Origin: Muribaculum sp. | GTDB lineage: Bacteria > Bacteroidota > Bacteroidia > Bacteroidales > Muribaculaceae | DNA length: 64,000 nt | Direction: 5' to 3' | NCBI GenBank assembly: GCA_009775095.1 | Contig: VSOZ01000003.1 | Coordinates: 124,001 to 188,000 of the forward strand | Shown here: positions 50,950 through 59,561 of the stretch, in pieces | How positions within the stretch are numbered: position 1 is the stretch's first letter | Layout of the letters: every line of letters begins with the position of its first letter | Notes under the pieces: model-generated | The model's database searches: none | What the model saw: only the letters and a program-made list of their open reading frames with translations | What the model was told of the DNA's origin: nothing | Made by a program: the position numbers and the translations under genes

Positions 50950-51570
50950 ATGATTGCTAAATCTGAAATTCCGAACATTTTTGTTGCGTGCATGGCCGCG
51001 ATTTTCTGCGTACAGGTATCTTACGCGCAGTTCCATACTATTACAAAAGGCTCTCCTATAGCGGCGATAGAATATTCTGCGAACAAACATACCGCTGTTA
51101 ATGAGATAGATACCTCAATAATAGTGCAAGAAAAATGCGACACGGCTGTCAATGGCCGTATAGAGCATTGCAAAGAGGCATCCGCACGCGGTGGCAATAT
51201 ATCAAAGTCATCTAAAGCAATGCCTGCGGTTATCGCCGGATTGCCGGAACTGACCGTGCCGAACCTGATTGCCGAGATAGAGAGGAACAATATAAGATAC
51301 CCGAAAATTGTGCTCGCTCAGGCCATTCTGGAAACCGGCTGGTTCACATCATCGGTGTGCCGCAACAAGCATAACCTTTTCGGACTGACTAACCCTCGCA
51401 CCGGGAAATACTATGAGTTCAATCACTGGACCGAGAGTGTACGGGCATACTATACGAAAGTACAGTATCGCTACAAGGGCGGCAACTATCTGTTGTGGCT
51501 GAAAAAAATCGGCTATGCGGAGGATCCGGGCTACATCCGCGCCGTCATCAGGGTGATGAGATTGCTATAA
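50950..51570 (+). CDS. glucosaminidase-domain peptidoglycan hydrolase
   Basis: This 206-residue protein has an export signal (IFVACMAAIFCVQVSYA), a low-complexity region (about 30-95) and a C-terminal glucosaminidase domain (about 100-206). The catalytic Glu lies in LAQAILETGWFTS, followed by NKHNLFGLTN and AYYTKVQYRYKGG. It likely opens the cell wall for the transfer apparatus, the role that a lysozyme-like protein has in other Bacteroides elements. It is on the strand opposite the tra genes. Confidence 0.88.
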   Translation: MIAKSEIPNIFVACMAAIFCVQVSYAQFHTITKGSPIAAIEYSANKHTAVNEIDTSIIVQEKCDTAVNGRIEHCKEASARGGNISKSSKAMPAVIAGLPELTVPNLIAEIERNNIRYPKIVLAQAILETGWFTSSVCRNKHNLFGLTNPRTGKYYEFNHWTESVRAYYTKVQYRYKGGNYLLWLKKIGYAEDPGYIRAVIRVMRLL

Positions 51571-51626
51571 TGTACTAAAAGTGTTGCCTGCCAACAAATA
51601 GATGTGAGATACTGAATTATTTTGAG

Positions 51627-51634
51627 TAATTTTG
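51627..51634 (+). promoter_or_regulatory. -7 element directly before the abi start
   Basis: TAATTTTG at 51627-51634 matches TAnnTTTG and ends four bases before the ATG at 51639. The start of transcription would fall at the start codon, giving a leaderless message. No TTTG is seen at the -33 distance. Confidence 0.45.
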
Positions 51635-51638
51635 CAAT

Positions 51639-52619
51639 ATGATTAAACAGGCACTTTCAATAGACGAGCAGTTGGCCCTTCTGAAAAGCAGGGGTCTTGT
51701 TGTCGTTGATGATAATAAAGCAAAGGAAGTTCTCGGAGATATAGGATACTACCGATTGGGATTTTATCTATTCCCGTTTGAGCAAACTTATCCCGAACTT
51801 CATCATCGCACCCATATCTATGTTCACGGAGCAAAATTCGGTAATGCTGTAAAATTGTACTATTTTGATTTTGAGCTCAGGAACCTTCTTTTGAAATATA
51901 TATCCAGAATTGAAATTAATTTCAGGACAGTTCTCACATATTTGGGGTCGATAGAATATAAATCAGATTCCTGTTGGTTTATAAATCCTTTGTATGTCGA
52001 AGCGGATTTCATATCGGCTTTCGACCGGGTTGTCTATAACAGTACATTCAAGAAGAATCCCACAATTAAACGTCACCACCGAAAATATCCTCATGATACC
52101 TATGCCCCTGCATGGAAGACCATAGAACTTATGACATTTGGAGAGAATGTGACTCTATATAAGTCACTGAAGGACGAATCTCTCAAACAAAAAATAGCAA
52201 ACAGTTTCGGGGTAAGATATATCGAAGTGTTTGAAAACTACATCGAGCTTGTACGGATACTGAGAAATACTTGTGCACATGGAAATGTACTGTTTGATTT
52301 CAAACCCTATAACCGTATCAAGAGAGGCCCGGCCAGACTTGGTTCTCAAGCAGAGTATGGTAATTTATACGGCAGCATCAAAGTAGTACGTTACCTGTTG
52401 GGGAGAGTGTCTTGTAATCGGGAAACGGATATGATGACAGAATTACAGGCAATTATGGATAAATATCATTTTTATCCGGAAATATCAGATATTCTTACCC
52501 GTTGTGGCGGTCTTCCTAAAGAAGTATATAAGATTGAAGATAAGTCTGCAAAGCCTAAAGAATCAAAAATTTTGAAACTTTTGAGAGGAATATTTTGTTC
52601 TTCCAATAAAAAGAGCTAA
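51639..52619 (+). CDS. Abi_2-family abortive infection protein (AbiD/AbiF-like)
   Basis: The 326-residue protein fits Abi_2: IDEQLALLKSRGLVVVDDNK, then IGYYRLGFYLFPFE, YFDFELRNLLLKYISRIEIN and a C-terminal EN-Y-ELVRILRNTCAHGN. The last holds the R-x4-H motif of HEPN ribonucleases (Arg-Asn-Thr-Cys-Ala-His). Family members stop phage growth by killing or halting the infected cell. It sits between transfer genes on the opposite strand and has its own promoter and terminator, which speaks for a phage-defence cargo gene. A toxin partner gene is not seen. Confidence 0.9.
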   Translation: MIKQALSIDEQLALLKSRGLVVVDDNKAKEVLGDIGYYRLGFYLFPFEQTYPELHHRTHIYVHGAKFGNAVKLYYFDFELRNLLLKYISRIEINFRTVLTYLGSIEYKSDSCWFINPLYVEADFISAFDRVVYNSTFKKNPTIKRHHRKYPHDTYAPAWKTIELMTFGENVTLYKSLKDESLKQKIANSFGVRYIEVFENYIELVRILRNTCAHGNVLFDFKPYNRIKRGPARLGSQAEYGNLYGSIKVVRYLLGRVSCNRETDMMTELQAIMDKYHFYPEISDILTRCGGLPKEVYKIEDKSAKPKESKILKLLRGIFCSSNKKS

Positions 52620-52670
52620 CTTTGCTCTCACAAAAGTGCCGATACTGATTTTAGTCTCAGTACCCGCACT

Positions 52671-52715
52671 ATAAAAGGATTAAGAGGTCAAGTTTTTCTT
52701 GACCTCGCCTTTTAT
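52671..52715. terminator. strong hairpin after abi
   Basis: ATAAAAGG (52671-52678) pairs with CCTTTTAT (52708-52715) and GAGGTCAAG (52684-52692) with CTTGACCTC (52698-52706) around a T5 loop. It separates the convergent abi and traX genes. Confidence 0.8.
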
Positions 52716-52760
52716 AATTTCAAAGTGTATTTGGATGGCCCCGATGCCGCCAACTGCACT

Positions 52761-52814
52761 ATAAACAAGATCAAATCGGGTCCAGTCTCATAGATTGGGC
52801 CCGTCTTGTTTTAT
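52761..52814. terminator. second hairpin before traX end
   Basis: AACAAGA (52764-52770) pairs with TCTTGTT (52804-52810) and CGGGTCC (52777-52783) with GGGCCCG (52797-52803, one wobble). The sequence GCACTATAAA stands before both this and the preceding hairpin. It lies 14 bases from the end of traX and probably ends the tra transcript from the right. Confidence 0.65.
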
Positions 52815-52827
52815 AAGGAGAACGGCT

Positions 52828-53556
52828 TTATAACACAAAGGTTATCAGCATAAGATGTGCGGGATAGACAGCATAGAAGGCATACTTGGCCGCAGTGCCT
52901 CGGATACAACCGCGAGTGCCGTCATACAGGAACAGCACGGCCGATGCGAGTATAGCTCCGGCTATTCCGTAGTGTGCCATGAGGGGAAAGGTGAAGATTA
53001 TCTGAAGAATGGCCTGTGAGGGGAAATGTACCAAAGAACGCCCCAGCCACGGCCTGATGGTGCGGTGACGCAGGATGTAGAACGACACAATCATAAGCAC
53101 CCCTCTCCAGTCATAATCCGTTCCGAGCCACCATGCCAAAACAGCGACTCCGATCACTCCGATAAATGACAACGGCCCATGCTCGCACAGACGGTCGAAT
53201 ACGGCGAGTGCCAAAACTCCGAGGGAAAGGGTGAACATTACATTATGGCTTCCGTCAGCACCGTTGAGCAGACGCCACGGCAATTCGCTCACGATACCGA
53301 CAAACAGGAGAACCAGGAAGTATCTCATGCGGTTGCGGCTATGAGCGAATCCCTCCGACACAAGGAAAGCGAACACCGGAAAAGCAATGCGACCGAAACA
53401 GCGGAGCATACCGTATAGCGGATGCTCCGGAGACAGCAGGAAATAGGCGCAGTGGTCAGCCAGCATGGATATGACGGCTATAATCTTCAGCGCGCTTCCG
53501 CTAAGGCGCATTGATAGAGGGATTGATATTGTCGGTGAAGTGTTCATGGCAGTCAC
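52828..53556 (-). CDS. traX: TraX family membrane protein
   Basis: This 242-residue protein has about seven membrane helices and the TraX start pattern (LKIIAVISMLADHCAYFLL, then FGRIAFPVFAFLVSEGFAHS and YFLVLLFVGIVSELPW). TraX of the F plasmid acetylates pilin; relatives in ICEs are widespread and their substrate is not known. The start could be at 53556 or at ATG 53547. It is 3 bases after the coupling protein gene and thus part of the tra operon. Confidence 0.88.
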   Translation of the reverse strand: MTAMNTSPTISIPLSMRLSGSALKIIAVISMLADHCAYFLLSPEHPLYGMLRCFGRIAFPVFAFLVSEGFAHSRNRMRYFLVLLFVGIVSELPWRLLNGADGSHNVMFTLSLGVLALAVFDRLCEHGPLSFIGVIGVAVLAWWLGTDYDWRGVLMIVSFYILRHRTIRPWLGRSLVHFPSQAILQIIFTFPLMAHYGIAGAILASAVLFLYDGTRGCIRGTAAKYAFYAVYPAHLMLITFVL

Positions 53557-53559
53557 ATA

Positions 53560-55869
53560 TCACTGTATTCCCAGAAGTTCTTTCACAAGATTCTCCACCT
53601 CCTGATTGACACGCTTGAAATTGCGGTTCAGCATAATCTCCTTTTCCCGCTCATCGGCAAAAGAATATATCTTCGGCAGTTCCACATACCGGGATTCCTC
53701 ATCCTTGATGCGCTTCATGTCGAAATGCGTCTTGCAGAAATACTTGGTTGTCTTGAACTCCTCCGATTCCTCTATGTCGAAGCTCGACAGCATCTTCTCG
53801 TCTGTGGCCGTGAAGTCGCGTGCCGCTTGCCCGGCAAGCCAACCGGTCGCCATATCAGCGATTTTCGCCGCCGGAACAAGATAGTCCATCTTCTCCGATA
53901 TGGATGTGGAAATCTTCGAGTCGTTTATCGTTATGGAGGTTGAAGTCTGCTTTGCCTTACCGAACACATCATTCTGCGCCCATTCGAGGGTTTCCTTGTT
54001 TCGCGCGGCACCCATGAATATGTTGCCGCAGGTGGTTATGATTTTCTGCATACCCACCTTCCCATAATCCGCCTCAAGTTGCGGTAGTTCCTGAAAGCCG
54101 AGCGTGACAGCAACCTTGTTGCTTCGTGCCGTGCCAATCAACCGGTCTATCTTATGGAAGTACAGCGTAGGAAGCTCGTCAACTATGATGCTGACCGGGA
54201 TATTGCCTTTGGAATTGACACGGGTTATCAGACGGTTCAGCACAAGAGCATTGAGAGAGCCAATGACCTGCTCCTTTTCCGGGTCGTTGGCAATCACAAG
54301 ATAGCTCGGATTTTCCGGGTCGGAAATCTTCAGGTCGAAATCATCGCCGGTGAACACCCAATAGGCTTCAGGGGAAACAAGTCTTGCAGCGTTGACACGC
54401 AGGGTTCCCACCATGCCCTCCAACTGGTCATTGGCCTTGTTCTCGTAAGCCGACTTGAACGGAGCCATGAGCGATGCTATCTTGTCATCCATCATAAGAA
54501 TATCGAACACCTCGGAATACTTGCGTCCGAGAAACGACAGCACATGGGGCATATCCGAGTATTCCCCGGTTATCGTGTCCGGCACGACCTCGTTGCCATG
54601 CTCATCCTCGTACCAAGAGCGGTCTATGAGAATCAGCTTCCCCATGCGGTCAACATAAGAGAATCCGTCAAGGTCAACGAACATCCTGTCCTCGTCAGTC
54701 GAAACGTCCCTGCCGTCGGCATCCACGAAGTCAAGCACAACCTCCCCGTCCTCGTCAATGGCGTTGTAATCATCCCAGTTGCGTATCACTATCTCCAGCT
54801 TCCTGCCCTCATGCGATATGCAGCGTTTCAGTTTCTTCCCTTTCTGGAAGCCTGTCGGATGGAAATTCACAAAGAAATATATGATGGCTGCAAGAAAGTT
54901 CTCGGCCGAGTTGGTGAAGAAGGCCTCCGAGCCGCCTTTCTTCTCGCCGCCACCCTTGTTGAGCGATGCAAGAAGAGTGGCGGCGGTCTCGGAAGCCGCA
55001 GCGAGGTCCGGGATATACTTCCGCTGTATGGGATTTATGCGGTTGGAATACTCCACATCGGTGAAATTCACTATGCGGAAGCCGCAACCATTTGGCAGAT
55101 GTCCGTAGCGTAAATTCTTGCAATACTGATAGAAAAGCGTCTTTGCAAGCGTGGGGAACTTATAGTCATATACCATCATCGCAAATCCCTTTTTTGAGTG
55201 CTGCCGTATGAACGGGTCTATGATTCCGAAAGACTTGCCGGAGCCTGGGGTGCCGAGTACGATTGTGCCACGGAACGGGTTGATAATATTGATGAAGCCC
55301 TTGTGCATCCTTCGCTTGAAATAGTATATCATGGGGATGTTCACAGAGTAAGGCGTCTCGACAAGATTCTCCGATTGCCGGAAGGATTCGTTCTCGAAGT
55401 TGAAGCGGTCCTCGCCGACCTTATGGTTGTAATACTTCGCTATGCCGTCGAGTCCCTGATGCACGAGCATGGTGCCGACAACCGAGCAAAAAGCGTACAG
55501 CACACGGCTCGCAGGGAAGCCGAAAATGCTCATTCCCCATGTGCCGTGATGGAAAATGAAACACAGCCCAACGAGCGTAATCCCCGCCAAGACAGGATAG
55601 ACCACCATAGTCCTTACATTAAATTTCAAGGCTTTCTTAGCCTTTGTGCCTATGCACACCACGCAAATGCAGACAAGCTCTGCAACCTTGCACCCGGCCA
55701 CGGAATTGAAAACCTTGAAGCGTCCGAGAAGGTCGAGGATGAACTGCGTCACACGGTTGTCCGCCGTGATCGGCAGGTTCATGACAATCTCGATTATCAG
55801 GAATATGTATATGCAGCTACGGAAGTAATTATACATCTGCTGCTGTTCCTTTGTCTCTTCAAAAGCCAT
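53560..55869 (-). CDS. VirD4-like coupling protein (type IV secretion)
   Basis: This 769-residue ATPase brings the relaxase-DNA complex to the transfer channel. It has three to four N-terminal membrane helices (about 12-30, 50-72, 85-105, 115-135). The Walker A reads GTPGSGKSFGI (about residue 205), and the Walker B IIVDELPTLY (about 575), followed by TLGFQELPQLEADYG, typical of TraG/VirD4. An additional region of about 350-450 is rich in Asp and Glu, so the protein is longer than coupling proteins I would expect in CTnDOT-type elements. It lies between traO and traX. Confidence 0.92.
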   Translation of the reverse strand: MAFEETKEQQQMYNYFRSCIYIFLIIEIVMNLPITADNRVTQFILDLLGRFKVFNSVAGCKVAELVCICVVCIGTKAKKALKFNVRTMVVYPVLAGITLVGLCFIFHHGTWGMSIFGFPASRVLYAFCSVVGTMLVHQGLDGIAKYYNHKVGEDRFNFENESFRQSENLVETPYSVNIPMIYYFKRRMHKGFINIINPFRGTIVLGTPGSGKSFGIIDPFIRQHSKKGFAMMVYDYKFPTLAKTLFYQYCKNLRYGHLPNGCGFRIVNFTDVEYSNRINPIQRKYIPDLAAASETAATLLASLNKGGGEKKGGSEAFFTNSAENFLAAIIYFFVNFHPTGFQKGKKLKRCISHEGRKLEIVIRNWDDYNAIDEDGEVVLDFVDADGRDVSTDEDRMFVDLDGFSYVDRMGKLILIDRSWYEDEHGNEVVPDTITGEYSDMPHVLSFLGRKYSEVFDILMMDDKIASLMAPFKSAYENKANDQLEGMVGTLRVNAARLVSPEAYWVFTGDDFDLKISDPENPSYLVIANDPEKEQVIGSLNALVLNRLITRVNSKGNIPVSIIVDELPTLYFHKIDRLIGTARSNKVAVTLGFQELPQLEADYGKVGMQKIITTCGNIFMGAARNKETLEWAQNDVFGKAKQTSTSITINDSKISTSISEKMDYLVPAAKIADMATGWLAGQAARDFTATDEKMLSSFDIEESEEFKTTKYFCKTHFDMKRIKDEESRYVELPKIYSFADEREKEIMLNRNFKRVNQEVENLVKELLGIQ

Positions 55870-55881
55870 AGAGAAAACTGA

Positions 55882-56352
55882 TTAGAAAGGTATCTTGAAA
55901 CCGAGCATAAGGCCGTTGCGGAATGTGTCGCCATGCAGGAAGTTCACATTGTTCTTCTGGATGATGGAGAACTCGCAACCGTTCTGAAACACATAGCTGT
56001 ATTCAAATCCACCCTCGATGCCGATAAAGAATTTTCTCTCCACTGCTCCGAACTGCGGCCCGAAACGCAGGCGGAAGGAACCGTTCTTGTAACGGTGCAG
56101 ACGGTGCTTGTATATGATGCCACCATCCCAATAATAGCCTTTCCAGAAGTTGCCATTCCCGGTTTTCCAGTGATTGCCGATTTCGCCGTACAGTTCCACC
56201 GCGTTGCCGTAGGTGAACGAGCGTTCATAGCCGACAGTGGCGTTGAGCGTGGAGGGAAAGAGGAAGCCGGCATTGACGGCCAGTTTGTTTTCCTGCGATG
56301 TGGCCGATAGCGAGACCACTGTACAGATGATTGCGAACAATATCTTTTTCAT
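55882..56352 (-). CDS. traO: conjugative transposon protein TraO
   Basis: The 156-residue protein has a signal peptide (KKILFAIICTVVSLSATS) and an outer-membrane eight-strand barrel pattern, ending in GLMLGFKIPF with the C-terminal Phe of such proteins. LAVNAGFLFPSTLNATVGYE and RFGPQFGAVERKFFIGIEGG are typical of TraO. It likely sits in the outer membrane with the TraN/TraM core. It is followed by the coupling protein and preceded by traN. Confidence 0.88.
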   Translation of the reverse strand: MKKILFAIICTVVSLSATSQENKLAVNAGFLFPSTLNATVGYERSFTYGNAVELYGEIGNHWKTGNGNFWKGYYWDGGIIYKHRLHRYKNGSFRLRFGPQFGAVERKFFIGIEGGFEYSYVFQNGCEFSIIQKNNVNFLHGDTFRNGLMLGFKIPF

Positions 56353-56361
56353 GGCACTGTA

Positions 56362-57234
56362 TTATTTGTAGATGTGAGGTGAATAATTGAACGGCAATTT
56401 TTTGAGAATGCCGGAGTCGAAGCCGTCGGCGTTCAGTATGTCGTCATACTCTATCGTGAGCGTTATCACACGCCCGCTTATCTGGTTCTCGGAGATTTCG
56501 ATTCGTAGTACCTTCTCATCCGGGAATGTGAGCTTGGGGAGTACCAGCACATTGCGGTAATTTTTCCTGAACTTGCGGGCAAGATTGAGGGTGTATGCAG
56601 GGGACAGCTCTATGGTCTGCGAGTTTGTGGCCTTGACCTCCTTCTTGTCGGTCAGTTTTACGCGCACCTCGGCGATGTCGTATGCTATTTTCGTCCGGTT
56701 CTGAAGGGTGTAGTCTATGAAGAAATAGTCGCCTATTGAATAGATGTTGTTGACAATAGCTTTCATGCCGTTTGCCTTGGATACGATCTGATTATACTTC
56801 CGGTCGCTGCCATAGACAGCCCATGCGTACCGTGCCATTTCCGACTGCGGCATTGATACCTCCGGATTTATGTATGAATCCATGTCTGCGTATGGCACCC
56901 TGTGTATTGATGCCGCCCGTGAGGGTGCGGCGGTATATACCACATCGTACTGTGCCAGATGACGCTCCCCGATGAGAGTCAGCGTACCCATCAGCTCGCC
57001 CTCACGATAGCCGGACGGGATAGTGTCAGCCTCTATGAAAGGCTTGATGCGCACGATGTTGTCGGCACACTGGTTTCCGATTATCTTTGCCGTGGAGAGA
57101 TCCACCATCTTTATGTTCTCCGGCATGACGATGTGGGTTGTCACCTCTGAATTGACAAGTATTTTGTCTTTGGCCGCTGCCGGGAGCGCGATTGCGCATA
57201 GAGCGAGGGTCGCTGCAATTATTTTATCTTTCAT
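56362..57234 (-). CDS. traN: conjugative transposon protein TraN (DUF4138)
   Basis: This 290-residue exported protein (signal IIAATLALCAIALPAAA) fits TraN: TTHIVMPENIKMVDLSTAKI near the start and NVLVLPKLTFPDEKVLRI near the end. It is comparable with VirB9, which joins the outer-membrane part of the channel to the VirB10-like core. It lies between traM and traO, 9 bases from traO. Confidence 0.92.
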   Translation of the reverse strand: MKDKIIAATLALCAIALPAAAKDKILVNSEVTTHIVMPENIKMVDLSTAKIIGNQCADNIVRIKPFIEADTIPSGYREGELMGTLTLIGERHLAQYDVVYTAAPSRAASIHRVPYADMDSYINPEVSMPQSEMARYAWAVYGSDRKYNQIVSKANGMKAIVNNIYSIGDYFFIDYTLQNRTKIAYDIAEVRVKLTDKKEVKATNSQTIELSPAYTLNLARKFRKNYRNVLVLPKLTFPDEKVLRIEISENQISGRVITLTIEYDDILNADGFDSGILKKLPFNYSPHIYK

Positions 57235-57255
57235 AATATGTTGGTTGTTTGCTGG

Positions 57256-58455
57256 TTAATATGCTTCGTCGGAATTTATAAGGTAAACTACCGTATTGTA
57301 TTTGATTTTCGCCTTGTTCTTGCGGATGTTGGCCGACACTGCGGAGGTGGCGGAATTATACATATTCTGGAGAGCCTGCAGAGCGATGGCCTCGCCGGAT
57401 ATTCCGGAGCCGTATCCGCTCTCGGACTCGAAACTGATGTTCTGCTGCACTGTGTTCGCACCGGCCTCCTTCATAAAGTCGCGGAAAGCCGACTCCGGGA
57501 CGTAGAAGCCCTCCATACCATCGTTGTCGAAAACCGACAGGTTGACTTTCAGGAATTTTCCTCCCACGAGTATTGATGTTATCGCGGCCCTGACACGCTG
57601 CTGTCCGAAACCCGTCACCGTGCCGTAAAGATAGGTGCCCTTCGGCAGCCTTACATCATGGATTGTCACGTCATCGAGCAACTTGAAACGTAGCCTCGTG
57701 CCCTCGTGCGCCTTTGTGGTCTTGTCAATCATGGCGCGGATAAGGGGGGCATCGACATTCTCGGCCGAGTTTCCCACGGTGATGAACTTGTCGGCGTTTG
57801 TCTCGCGGGATTTCAGTACAAGAAGCGGACGGTTCCTATCGCGCTCTTCCTGTCGAGCCTTGGCGATGGAATCGGCGCGATACTTGCGCAAGACATCCTC
57901 AGGGTCAGGCTGTCCTATGCCAAGTCCGGCCTCGATAGCTTTCTGACGCTCGTAGCTGCGCTGCTGTATTGCTTCAAGGTCGCGGGCATATTCGCTGCGA
58001 GGGTCAACCTCAGGCTCATGGTCGGCAGGATTATAGCCGTCGCCATAGGAATAGGAATTAATATGCCGGCGTGACTCGGCAAGAGAGCGTTCAAGCTCCT
58101 CGATTTCCTGCTGCTGGCGGATCCTCTCTGCCTCTGCCGCGTCGATGCGGTTAAGCTCATCTTCGGAATAGCCGTGCTCCAGAGCCTCGCGCTCCTCCTG
58201 TTCCTCGCCAAGAGCCCCCACTGCTGTGAAGGCGTCCTCGTCACCGAAGCGGCGCGACATCTCGAACATCTTGTCACCGGGAGCCTCGGCGTTGGCCTCA
58301 GGAAGCGTTGAGTTGATGCGGTCGGTGGCCACGGTCTTGTCTTCTTCTCCGCCGCCCCCGAATGTCTGCATCACAAAATATATCAGGGCGCACAGCGGTA
58401 CGAAAACCACTGCCGGAAAGATATATTTCGGTTGTCGGAAATTAATCTTCTTCAT
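57256..58455 (-). CDS. traM: conjugative transposon protein TraM (VirB10-like)
   Basis: The 399-residue protein has one membrane helix (about 10-30: KYIFPAVVFVPLCALIYFVM), a long charged helical/linker region (about 60-200, many Glu, Arg and Gln), and the C-terminal TraM domain (about 215-399: RLRFKLLDDVTIHDVRLPKG, TYLYGTVTGFGQQRV, LSVFDNDGMEGFYVPES). It bridges inner and outer membranes like VirB10. The gene starts 14 bases inside traL and ends 21 bases before traN. Confidence 0.93.
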   Translation of the reverse strand: MKKINFRQPKYIFPAVVFVPLCALIYFVMQTFGGGGEEDKTVATDRINSTLPEANAEAPGDKMFEMSRRFGDEDAFTAVGALGEEQEEREALEHGYSEDELNRIDAAEAERIRQQQEIEELERSLAESRRHINSYSYGDGYNPADHEPEVDPRSEYARDLEAIQQRSYERQKAIEAGLGIGQPDPEDVLRKYRADSIAKARQEERDRNRPLLVLKSRETNADKFITVGNSAENVDAPLIRAMIDKTTKAHEGTRLRFKLLDDVTIHDVRLPKGTYLYGTVTGFGQQRVRAAITSILVGGKFLKVNLSVFDNDGMEGFYVPESAFRDFMKEAGANTVQQNISFESESGYGSGISGEAIALQALQNMYNSATSAVSANIRKNKAKIKYNTVVYLINSDEAY

Positions 58456-58939
58456 TTTTATCTGTGTTTTTGAGTGATTTTACAATCTGTTCGAGTTGCC
58501 TGTATCGCTGTATTATGGCAATGGAATCGTCATGGCTCTTGTCGGTTATGGCGATAAGGGAGTCAAGCTCGTGCTTCAAGGCCTGTCCGTCCCCGGCCAT
58601 TTCAGCGATCCGTCTGCGTTGGTCCTCCTTGCCTCGCTGAATGGTGCGGAAGCCGTTGAATACCGGCTCGACCTTTACGATGGATTGCAGATTTGGTTCC
58701 TGTGATTCCATGCGCGCCCCGGTAATGATAATATCGAACGCCAATATCAGTAGCAGCGAGCATACCACATATCCGAAAGTCCGGCGCGGATGTCGTGTGG
58801 CCCATGAGTTTGCCTTGCGGATGCGGGCTGCGACACGGTAGCGTCTGCCAACCGCGCCAAGTCTCGGCTGAAGCCATGAACGGACGGCGTTGCCGGCCTT
58901 GCGCCTGTTGTCCCGGAATGTCTGTCTGAGAGATTTCAT
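58442..58939 (-). CDS. conjugative transposon protein TraL-like
   Basis: This 165-residue protein has a very basic N-terminus (NRRKAGNAVRSWLQPRLGAV), one membrane helix (about 54-74: RTFGYVVCSLLLILAFDIII) and a periplasmic helical part with a coiled-coil look. The place between traK and traM is that of traL in the CTnDOT-type order. Sequence resemblance to TraL could not be confirmed by eye. It overlaps traM by 14 bases. Confidence 0.65.
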   Translation of the reverse strand: MKSLRQTFRDNRRKAGNAVRSWLQPRLGAVGRRYRVAARIRKANSWATRHPRRTFGYVVCSLLLILAFDIIITGARMESQEPNLQSIVKVEPVFNGFRTIQRGKEDQRRRIAEMAGDGQALKHELDSLIAITDKSHDDSIAIIQRYRQLEQIVKSLKNTDKNEED

Positions 58940-58948
58940 GTTGATGTG

Positions 58949-59545
58949 TCAATAATCGAGGTCCTTGTTTTCAAGAGTGCGCCAGTTGGTTATCATCAGG
59001 CCGTGTGGATTGTTCTGAGTCCGCGGCACATTCTCAATGAATCCGGTGGTGAGCATCGAGCGTTTCAGGTCGCGTGTGCGGCGTTTGATGATCTGCGTTC
59101 CGTAGTAGCTGAATTTTCTCGTATGCTCGTCGAACTGTATCGAGTCGCAGATGATGGTGCAGACGGCCGAAGATGAAATGATGTCGGAGTAAAAACCGTT
59201 CTCATCGAGAGCCTGCTTCTGCTTCAGCGCGGTGCCGTCTGCCATATACATCGCCTTTCCGACAGTCCACTTTATATAGTCGTTGTCGGGAGGCAGATTG
59301 AAGAAATACTGGTGGAAAAGCTGTATATGGGCCTTCGCCTCCATTATGAAGTTCGCCTCAAGTCCGGCACGCTCCGCGAGAAACGGTATGTCGCCGTCAA
59401 GAATGTATATCTGCTTGCGTTCCTCGGTCACGAGCGACACGCAGCGCCACACGGTGAACCCGCAGATGGCGGCGCAGCCTATTATGGTTGCCATAACCGT
59501 CATCATCGCGAGCCGTGTTTTCTGTTCAAGGGATTTTATAAGCAT
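58949..59545 (-). CDS. traK: conjugative transposon protein TraK (VirB8-like)
   Basis: The 198-residue protein has a short cytosolic start (MLIKSLEQKTRLAMMTVMAT), a membrane helix (about 15-35) and a periplasmic domain with IYILDGDIPFLAERAGLEAN, RDLKRSMLTTGFIENVPRTQ and NPHGLMITNWRTLENKD. These are typical of TraK, the VirB8-like inner-membrane part of the channel. It lies 16 bases after traJ and 9 before the TraL-like gene. Confidence 0.93.
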   Translation of the reverse strand: MLIKSLEQKTRLAMMTVMATIIGCAAICGFTVWRCVSLVTEERKQIYILDGDIPFLAERAGLEANFIMEAKAHIQLFHQYFFNLPPDNDYIKWTVGKAMYMADGTALKQKQALDENGFYSDIISSSAVCTIICDSIQFDEHTRKFSYYGTQIIKRRTRDLKRSMLTTGFIENVPRTQNNPHGLMITNWRTLENKDLDY

Positions 59546-59561
59546 GGTTTATGGAATGTTG

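Noticed and set aside
54154..55113. Plus-strand frame of 319 codons
   Set aside because: It is a shadow of the coupling protein gene, which has both Walker motifs.
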